From JAVBOD01 sp031551045 (lineage in GTDB: Bacteria > Bacteroidota > Bacteroidia > Bacteroidales > UBA932): a stretch of 13,401 bases of DNA. The stretch is taken from NCBI GenBank assembly GCA_031551045.1, contig JAVBOD010000018.1, forward strand, positions 1-13,401, in the 5' to 3' direction. Below, in pieces: positions 1 to 5,659 of the stretch. Below the pieces are notes generated by a model. It was not told the origin of the DNA, ran no database searches, and was given only the letters and a program-made list of their open reading frames with translations. Position 1 is the stretch's first letter. Every line of letters starts with the position of its first letter. The translations under genes were made by a program, and so were the position numbers.

Positions 1-2064
1 GGCTTGGTCAGTCGCCGGATGCCGCAACATGCCGCACAATTTCAATTTCGCCTGAAAGCTTCCGATAAGCAAGCCTATTTCCAAATTCGCGCTTCCGGCA
101 AAAAAATAGTAATAGAGGGGAACTCGCCTACCAGCATAGCGGCCGGGCTTCACTATTACCTCAAACACGAGGCACATGTATCGGTAAGCTGGACGGATTT
201 TAATCCAACACTGCCGGCAGTGCTTCCACTTCCGAAGAAAAGCATCCGCAAGGAATGTCCGTACGATGTGGTGACATATCTTAATTATTGCACGTTTGGC
301 TATACCACCACCTATTGGGATTGGGAACGTTGGGAAAAAGAAATAGACCTCATGGCGCTTAATGGTGTGACACATCCGCTGGCCATGGTGGGTGTAGAAG
401 AAGTGTGGCGCCGTTTTTTATTGAAAGCCGGTTATACCGATGCCGAAGCAAAAGCCTTCCTGACCGGCGCATCGTACCTTCCGTGGATGCTCATGGGTAA
501 CATGGAAAAACTGGGCGGCCCGTTGCCCGACGAATGGTTGGAACGCCAAGTAGCATTGCAACAAAAAATCGTGCAACGGATGCGTGAATATGGTATGACG
601 CCTATTTTCCAAGGATTTGTAGGAATGGTACCGTCCGATTTCGGAGAGAAACTCCCGAAAGCTGAAATTGTTCCGCAAGGAAAATGGTTTTCGTTTACAC
701 GCCCTGCCGTGCTTTCACCGTTAGATACGGAATTTCCGCGCTTGGCTAAACTGTGGTACGAAGAATATGAAAAATTATTCGGAAAAACGGATTTCTATGC
801 CGGCGATTTGTTTCACGAAGGAGGGCGCACCGCACATCTGGATGTGGCAAAATGTGCGCAGGAAGTGGAACGTGCCATGACGGCCTACAACCCGGAAGCC
901 GTGTGGATATTGCAAGGATGGCAACACAACCCCACGCTGCAATTACTGAAGGGATTATCGCCCGAACATGCCATGGTTATTGAATTGTGTGCAGAATTTT
1001 GGCACCGCTGGAAAGACGACGGCTACGGGAATATCCCGTGGATGTGGTCGTGCATCTCCAATTGGGGCGGAAATATTGGCCTCCACGGACGGTTGAACGC
1101 CATTGCCACGCGCCCGGTAGAAGCACAAAAGCATGTTACGGCCGGAAAAAAACTGCGCGGGATTGGCTTTACTCCCGAAGGTATAGAAACCAATCCGGTG
1201 GTCTTGGATTTGTGGAGCGACATGGTATGGACTACACAATCGCCGGATATGAAGACATGGATTGAAGACTACGCACAACGCCGCTACAACAGCGCCGAAC
1301 CGTCGTTGCAACAAGCATGGAACGGTTTCTATAAAACAGCTTATGGCACCTATCCCGACCTTCGGCAACCATCGGAACCGGTACTTTGCGCCGAACCATC
1401 GTTGAACGTAACCATGGTTTCATCGTGGTCGCACAGCAAAATTGGGTACGCCCCGCAACAATTTGCCGATGCCTGTGCGCTCTTTTTGCAGGATGCCGAT
1501 AAGTTGAAAACGAACACCAACTATCGCTATGATGTGGTAGATATGGTGCGGCAATACATTTCAAATTTAGGCCGCGAGACATATAAAAACTTAGTCGATG
1601 CTTGGAATAATCGCGACCGCCAGGCGTTCGAACGGGAAACCAAACGTTACCTACAACTCATTGCAGACCAAGATGAATTGCTGCGCTCGCATCCGGCATT
1701 TTGCTTGTCATCATGGCTGGAAAAAGCCCGTGCGGCGGGAAATACAGCAGGCGCCAAAAATCAATATGCTTATTACAGCCGCCTGCTAATCACCTCCTGG
1801 AGTGGCGATGAAAGCGCCTTAAACGACTATGCCCACCGCGAATGGGGAGGTTTACTGGGAACCTATTATTACAAACGATGGGAGCTATTTTTTAATCACC
1901 TATACGAAGCTTGGGACAACGCCACGCTTCCCGAACCACACTTGTATGCCGTAACGGAAACATGGTTGTATGAAAATATTACCGATGCTATCCGCCCAAC
2001 CGGACAGGATCCGGTGGAAACAGCCGTGAAAATGTTTAGGAAATACTACAGAGCGGGCAGTTGA
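1..2064 (+). CDS. Alpha-N-acetylglucosaminidase, GH89 (5' end outside window)
   Basis: The protein resembles NAGLU-type alpha-N-acetylglucosaminidases of family GH89, which release terminal alpha-linked GlcNAc from glycans such as heparan sulfate or mucin-type chains. The frame is open from base 1 and already aligns with the NAGLU N-terminal domain. The TTG at base 4 is therefore an internal codon, and the true start and any signal peptide lie upstream. About 687 residues are visible, against roughly 720-750 in complete homologues. Counting from base 4, the two catalytic glutamates of the family fall in DLFHEGG (E272) and FTPEGIETN (E392). They correspond to the human sites in DTFNEM and MAPEGISQN, and their spacing is similar (120 versus 130 residues). 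WILQGWQ and NWGGNIGLHGRLN are further family signatures. The usual order is a small alpha/beta domain, a TIM-like barrel and a helical C-terminal domain. It converges on the HMA gene with a 50-base gap in which I see no convincing terminator. The family call is firm; the natural substrate is inferred. Confidence 0.95.
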   Translation, partial: GLVSRRMPQHAAQFQFRLKASDKQAYFQIRASGKKIVIEGNSPTSIAAGLHYYLKHEAHVSVSWTDFNPTLPAVLPLPKKSIRKECPYDVVTYLNYCTFGYTTTYWDWERWEKEIDLMALNGVTHPLAMVGVEEVWRRFLLKAGYTDAEAKAFLTGASYLPWMLMGNMEKLGGPLPDEWLERQVALQQKIVQRMREYGMTPIFQGFVGMVPSDFGEKLPKAEIVPQGKWFSFTRPAVLSPLDTEFPRLAKLWYEEYEKLFGKTDFYAGDLFHEGGRTAHLDVAKCAQEVERAMTAYNPEAVWILQGWQHNPTLQLLKGLSPEHAMVIELCAEFWHRWKDDGYGNIPWMWSCISNWGGNIGLHGRLNAIATRPVEAQKHVTAGKKLRGIGFTPEGIETNPVVLDLWSDMVWTTQSPDMKTWIEDYAQRRYNSAEPSLQQAWNGFYKTAYGTYPDLRQPSEPVLCAEPSLNVTMVSSWSHSKIGYAPQQFADACALFLQDADKLKTNTNYRYDVVDMVRQYISNLGRETYKNLVDAWNNRDRQAFERETKRYLQLIADQDELLRSHPAFCLSSWLEKARAAGNTAGAKNQYAYYSRLLITSWSGDESALNDYAHREWGGLLGTYYYKRWELFFNHLYEAWDNATLPEPHLYAVTETWLYENITDAIRPTGQDPVETAVKMFRKYYRAGS

Positions 2065-2114
2065 ATATCTGGTAATAATGTAACAAGTGGCAGCTTCTCC
2101 GTATATTTCCGGCA

Positions 2115-2438
2115 TCATTTTTCCGGTTTAGCTTCTTTGCCCGCTTCCACTTCCGTTACCGTGTAGCCTAACTTTTCAAGCGCTTGTTTGAGTTTGGCTT
2201 TGTCGGTTTTTTCGGTGTTGTATTTTATCCATACTTCTTTCTTTTCTACCGACGATTTCATATCCACCACGCCTTTTTCATGAGGGATGGCATTATCCAC
2301 CTTATTTTTGCAATTGTGACAATGGAGATTTACGCTGAATGTCACTTCAGCTTCCTTTTTTTGCTTATTGTCAGCTTGTACGTTGGCTGAAAAAGCAAGC
2401 ATCAGCAGCGATGCAAGAATTAATTTTACTGTTTTCAT
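2115..2438 (-). CDS. Periplasmic heavy-metal-associated (HMA) domain protein
   Basis: This 107-residue protein probably binds a soft metal ion (copper-, mercury- or zinc-like) and shuttles it in the periplasm. Residues 1-22 form a signal peptide (MKTVK, a hydrophobic stretch, then VQA before a likely cleavage site). Residues about 31-98 fit the HMA ferredoxin-like fold: VTFSVNLHCHNC carries the metal-binding CxxC (C40, C43), and KLKQALEKLGYTV is the closing helix and strand. The classical MxCxxC methionine is replaced, giving LHCHNC, and the two added histidines may alter metal preference. The tail is charged (Lys/Glu). It is the last gene of the minus-strand metal cluster, 134 bases downstream of the TonB-dependent receptor, with a repeat-like element in the gap. 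Co-transcription is therefore likely but not shown. MerP or CopZ-like are only analogies; the metal is unknown. Confidence 0.9.
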   Translation of the reverse strand: MKTVKLILASLLMLAFSANVQADNKQKKEAEVTFSVNLHCHNCKNKVDNAIPHEKGVVDMKSSVEKKEVWIKYNTEKTDKAKLKQALEKLGYTVTEVEAGKEAKPEK

Positions 2439-2474
2439 AACTATTATTTTTTAGAAACTATTAAATTTGATTTT

Positions 2475-2546
2475 TAACCACGGAGACACGAGAACAGAGA
2501 GGTCAAACCTAAAAACAATCTGTGCAAATCTGTGTAATCTGTGGAC
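2475..2546. repeat. Intergenic CACGGAG / ATCTGTG repeat element
   Basis: The gap between the receptor and the HMA gene contains CCACGGAGACACGAGAACAG followed by three copies of ATCTGTG (2518-2524, 2528-2534, 2537-2543) ending in ATCTGTGG. The start (CCACGGAGACACGAG) and the reverse complement of the end (CCACAGATTACACAG) are loosely similar, so the element may be a degraded inverted repeat. From memory, similar CACGGAG and ATCTGTG strings are common dispersed intergenic sequences in environmental bacteria. Only one copy is visible here, so its repetitive nature is inferred. Confidence 0.55.
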
Positions 2547-2557
2547 TAAACCTGAAA

Positions 2558-2573
2558 CTTTAAACCTTTAAAC
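2558..2573. repeat. Short tandem repeat CTTTAAAC x2 at the receptor 3' end
   Basis: Two exact copies of CTTTAAAC lie side by side, and the last base belongs to the stop codon of the TonB-dependent receptor gene. A related tandem, AACTTGA x2, occurs at 12204-12217. Such AAACTTTAAA-like strings are low-complexity intergenic DNA; no function is evident. Confidence 0.5.
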
Positions 2574-4834
2574 TATTTATAGATTGTCCAGCGCAGGCCA
2601 CCGTATATTTTACGCCCCATCAGCGGGCCCCAGATAACGGATGCGTTGAAATCCGGCGAATAGGGCGCCGAAGCGGATAGAATCGGATTTTCCTGTTTAT
2701 AATTCAGAATATTTTCACAACCGGCATATACTTCAACACCTTTGAATTTACGGGTGATTTGTGCAAAAAATAACGGATATACCGGCGAATATTCGTCCGG
2801 CATAAAATTCGGCAAACGGCTCCGTCCGTTGAGTTGCGCGGTCGCATCGAATGTCCAGATGTGCATGCGCGTAGCGTATTGCAGATTCAGCACGCCTTTA
2901 TATTCGTCCACCAGTGGGCGTTCCACAAAGAGATGATTGCCGTTGATATCTTTCAAGGTTGTGTTCGCTTCCGTATAACGGAACGTGGCAAACACGCTGA
3001 ATCGTTCCAAAGGCTCGGTATTGAAATCGATTTGATAAGTATTGTTATACGATTTTCCATCTAAATTATATAACCACACCCGAGACTGGTCGCGCTCCTG
3101 GTCGGCCACCACTTGATTGATAAAATCCGTACGGAAATATTCCACGCTCAAAGACGATTTTTCTTCCCGGAATAGTTTAAAATAGAAAACAAAACTGGCG
3201 CCGTACGTCCAGGCATCTTCTATTTTTAAATCATCTTCGATGTATATTTCGCGGCCGGTGGCCAGCATTCCGATATTGTCGGCAACCGTATTTGCAGCAC
3301 GAAAACCGCGGCCTGCCGAAGCGCGGAAAACAATATCGCCGGTAAACGTGTATTTAACATTCAGCCGCGGCGTTATCAGCCAACGGTAAAGCGAATTGTA
3401 GTCGGCACGCAATCCGGCGATGGCGGTAAGTTTATCATCAACATTTAAAGTATATTCTCCGAACAGTCCGCCAACCCATTCGCGGCGCCCCGTGTACCAC
3501 GTTTGCGAGCGTTGCACGCCGTATTGGTTAAACCATACGTCGTCCAGCCGTTCATCGAAATCGTCGAAACGCCCGCCAATCCCCACAATGTAGCGGTGTG
3601 CTTTTCCAAATCCGGATTGTAAAAGTATATTGGCATACGCCGAATTTTGCCGCCCGTTATAGTTTTTCAATCCATAAAACGAGTTGAGCTCATGAAACGT
3701 GTAGTCCAGCACAAAGGCAATGTTAGGAACAACTTCCGCAGCGCTTTTAATCAACGGAACGCCGTATTTTATGTAGGCATTGAATTGTTTGTTCTCAATA
3801 TTCGACGCATACACCAACGTGTCGTGCGCATGAGTGCTGCCGGAATGCGCTTGTCCGCCTTCACGCGTTTCGTACAATCCCCTGACACCGAAACGCAGTT
3901 GCCCGCCGTTGTCGCCCATATAAATCCATCGGTTGGCTAAGTTGATTTGTTTCATCAAAGGTTCGTCTAAAAATCCATCGTGGTTGCCGTCGTGCTCTCG
4001 TAAATCAAGCGAACCATGCGCCAATATCGTTGTAAACCATTTATTATTCAATTGTAGTGATGACGCGAGGTTTAGCTCCGTACGCAGTTTTTCATCGACA
4101 TACAGATTAGCAAAAAACGGTTGCGGAGTGATGGGTTTACGATGTTCCAAATTAATTTGCCCCGTGATGGCTTCGTAGCCATGCACTACAGAACCGGCGC
4201 CTTTCGCCACTTGTATGCTTTCGAGCCATTGTCCCGGCACGTAGCTCAGTCCGAACGGCGCCGAAAGCCCGCGCATGATAGGGCGGCTCTCGTCCAACAT
4301 TTGCGTATAAATTCCGGAAAGCCCCAGCAGGCGGATTTGCCGCGCCCCCGTCACTGCATCGCTATAGCCCACGCTAATGCTGGCGGAATTTTCAAAGCTT
4401 TCGGCCAAATTGCAACAAGCCATTTTTTGCAGGCCGGCCGTTGAAATAATTTCCGTTTTCATAGCGGTAAGTTTCGACACGTAATTGCCCGCATCGTGGC
4501 CTTGTATCGTCACTTCATCCAAAGCAGCGCCTTCGCGCAACTCAAAAACAACTTCTTGTTGTGCTGAATTTACCCTGAGGGAATCCGTAGTATAGCCTAA
4601 AAATGAAGCGGCCAAGGTCAACGGCAACTGTTTTCCGGCAGGGAGCGTTATTGCAAAATGCCCCTTATCGTCGGTAGCCACGGCTTTTTCCGTACCCGCC
4701 CAATAGACCGTTGCATACGGCAACGCTGTTTTTAGGTCGCCGGACGACAAAGCGTAAACGGTTCCTTTTACGGTTTGCGCCTGTATGCCAACAGCTATTA
4801 ATAGAGAAGCGATTAATAAATATATTTTTTTCAC
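2573..4834 (-). CDS. TonB-dependent outer-membrane receptor, probably metal-linked
   Basis: This 753-residue outer-membrane receptor probably imports a substrate across the outer membrane with energy from TonB. Residues 1-20 are a signal peptide (cleavage before QTVKG). Residues about 21-110 form a carboxypeptidase-regulatory-like beta-sandwich typical of Bacteroidota receptors. Residues about 120-235 are the plug (QIRLLGLSGIYTQML, VAKGAGSVVHGYEAITGQI), and the rest is a beta-barrel. The plug start has a Cys pair (C140-C141 in ACCNLAESFE). Later come an EF-hand-like loop DGNHDGFLDE (D282, N284, D286, D290) and a His cluster (H330, H335, H337). The start is GTG: the signal peptide begins there, an A/G-rich stretch precedes it, and an in-frame TAA lies just upstream. 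Its neighbours are a Cys-rich anchored protein and an HMA protein, so a metal ion or metal complex is the best guess for the ligand. No SusD partner is present, which argues against glycan import. Receptor identity is firm; the ligand is inferred. Confidence 0.93.
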   Translation of the reverse strand: MKKIYLLIASLLIAVGIQAQTVKGTVYALSSGDLKTALPYATVYWAGTEKAVATDDKGHFAITLPAGKQLPLTLAASFLGYTTDSLRVNSAQQEVVFELREGAALDEVTIQGHDAGNYVSKLTAMKTEIISTAGLQKMACCNLAESFENSASISVGYSDAVTGARQIRLLGLSGIYTQMLDESRPIMRGLSAPFGLSYVPGQWLESIQVAKGAGSVVHGYEAITGQINLEHRKPITPQPFFANLYVDEKLRTELNLASSLQLNNKWFTTILAHGSLDLREHDGNHDGFLDEPLMKQINLANRWIYMGDNGGQLRFGVRGLYETREGGQAHSGSTHAHDTLVYASNIENKQFNAYIKYGVPLIKSAAEVVPNIAFVLDYTFHELNSFYGLKNYNGRQNSAYANILLQSGFGKAHRYIVGIGGRFDDFDERLDDVWFNQYGVQRSQTWYTGRREWVGGLFGEYTLNVDDKLTAIAGLRADYNSLYRWLITPRLNVKYTFTGDIVFRASAGRGFRAANTVADNIGMLATGREIYIEDDLKIEDAWTYGASFVFYFKLFREEKSSLSVEYFRTDFINQVVADQERDQSRVWLYNLDGKSYNNTYQIDFNTEPLERFSVFATFRYTEANTTLKDINGNHLFVERPLVDEYKGVLNLQYATRMHIWTFDATAQLNGRSRLPNFMPDEYSPVYPLFFAQITRKFKGVEVYAGCENILNYKQENPILSASAPYSPDFNASVIWGPLMGRKIYGGLRWTIYK

Positions 4835-4874
4835 TTTTTCTTTTTACGTTTGATATGATTTTAAAATCTGCATT

Positions 4875-4972
4875 TCTGTCCTTCTGAACGAAGTGAAGAA
4901 TCTGTATACAAAATAACTTATCTCATTGTATCACAATAAGAAGAGATTCTTCGCTACGCTCAGCATGACAGA
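4875..4972. repeat. Degenerate palindromic intergenic repeat (copy A)
   Basis: The 29-base arms at 4875-4903 and 4944-4972 are inverted copies with 24 of 29 positions matching, separated by 40 AT-rich bases. Each arm is a version of the core GAGCGTAGCGAAGAATCT also found in copy B at 5576-5655. The right arm matches copy B closely (26 of 27 positions over the shared part), while the left arm is more decayed. It lies between the receptor gene and the Cys-rich gene. If transcribed it could form a long imperfect stem in the mRNA; no U-tract follows, so it is not a standard intrinsic terminator. Confidence 0.85.
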
Positions 4973-5018
4973 AGACCAGGGATCGTTGAAAAACAAGCTC
5001 CTGTTAGTTCATACTATA

Positions 5019-5444
5019 TCATAAACGTAATTGCGCCAAACGGAAAAGAATATCCGAGGTATCGTTTATCGGCGGTGGCGGCCGATAAGAGGTATAAGAA
5101 GTTTCGTCATACAACGAAAACAAGGTAGTAACCGGTAACGATGGAAAAGTAAATAACGAATTCGTGAAGTTTTTAAAAGAGAAATGCACCGCTACTACAT
5201 TCTGATCTACTTGCAGCGACTTGTATTCTATCGTGCAACAATCATCTTTCTTTTTTTCGGGTTGTTTATGTTTGCAACACGTTTCTGCGACCTTATGCGG
5301 TTGTCCGCAATCACATGCATCAGCCAACAGCACCGGCTGATTGGCATGCCCGCAATGGCATGTATAAATACCTACGCCGGCTATTCCCAGTAAATATACC
5401 GATGCAATTAGTACGGCCACCGTATATGTGATTGCGTTTTTCAT
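5019..5444 (-). CDS. Small membrane-anchored Cys/His-rich protein (HYC_CC_PP-like)
   Basis: This 141-residue protein of unproven function probably binds metal. A single hydrophobic segment at residues 7-27 acts as a signal peptide or membrane anchor. It is followed by a Cys/His-rich region: CHC (C29-C31) with H33, CDC (C44-C46), H50, TCC (C56-C57), H59 and DDCC (C69-C70), making eight cysteines within 42 residues. The C-terminal half has RPPPP at 121-125 and no cysteines. This pattern (CHC, CC pairs, PP) recalls the family I know as HYC_CC_PP in Bacteroidota, often found beside TonB receptors and HMA proteins; that is a memory-based match. It is the first gene of the minus-strand metal cluster, 184 bases upstream of the receptor, and is bracketed by two palindromic repeats. 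I found no strong TAnnTTTG box upstream. Metal binding and its role as sensor, chaperone or receptor partner are inference. Confidence 0.85.
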   Translation of the reverse strand: MKNAITYTVAVLIASVYLLGIAGVGIYTCHCGHANQPVLLADACDCGQPHKVAETCCKHKQPEKKKDDCCTIEYKSLQVDQNVVAVHFSFKNFTNSLFTFPSLPVTTLFSLYDETSYTSYRPPPPINDTSDILFRLAQLRL

Positions 5445-5575
5445 TATTAATTTTATACGACATTACAATGGAAAATGTTTCGTTTTGTATGTCAAATAAT
5501 TGTAGTTTTTACATCAAATCAATATAAATCAGAGCATTAAAAATAACATCAATTCAACCTATTATATAATGGCTT

Positions 5576-5655
5576 TTGTCATTCTGAGCGTAGCGAAGAA
5601 TCTGTAACGAGAAAAAATGTAAAATACAGATTCTTCGCTACGCTCAGAATGACAA
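5576..5655. repeat. Perfect-arm palindromic intergenic repeat (copy B)
   Basis: Two 31-base arms (5576-5606 and 5625-5655) are exact reverse complements, separated by an 18-base A-rich loop (5607-5624). The arm core is GAGCGTAGCGAAGAATCT, and the family is shared with 4875-4972. The element starts only four bases after the stop codon of the GH95 gene, so it would form a very stable hairpin at the 3' end of that mRNA. It lacks a following U-tract. From memory, this core is a widespread dispersed repeat whose spurious translation (SERSEES, FFATLRMT) contaminates protein databases; both peptides can be read here on the minus strand. Confidence 0.95.
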
Positions 5656-5659
5656 TTGG

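Noticed and set aside
4..6. TTG as the start codon of the GH89 gene
   Set aside because: The frame is open to the window edge and conserved N-terminal domain residues already appear here, so the true start is upstream.
955..1368. 137-residue minus-strand frame inside the GH89 gene
   Set aside because: It lies fully opposite a strongly supported coding region, has no recognizable domain and no promoter.
2518..2543. Three regularly spaced ATCTGTG copies as a possible CRISPR remnant
   Set aside because: The units are only seven bases with 2-3 base gaps, far too short for repeats and spacers, and no cas gene is present.
5445..5575. Promoter for the Cys-rich gene near 5515-5522 (minus strand TTGATTTG)
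   Set aside because: It has one mismatch to TAnnTTTG and lies about 70 bases from the start; no supporting -33 element was found.
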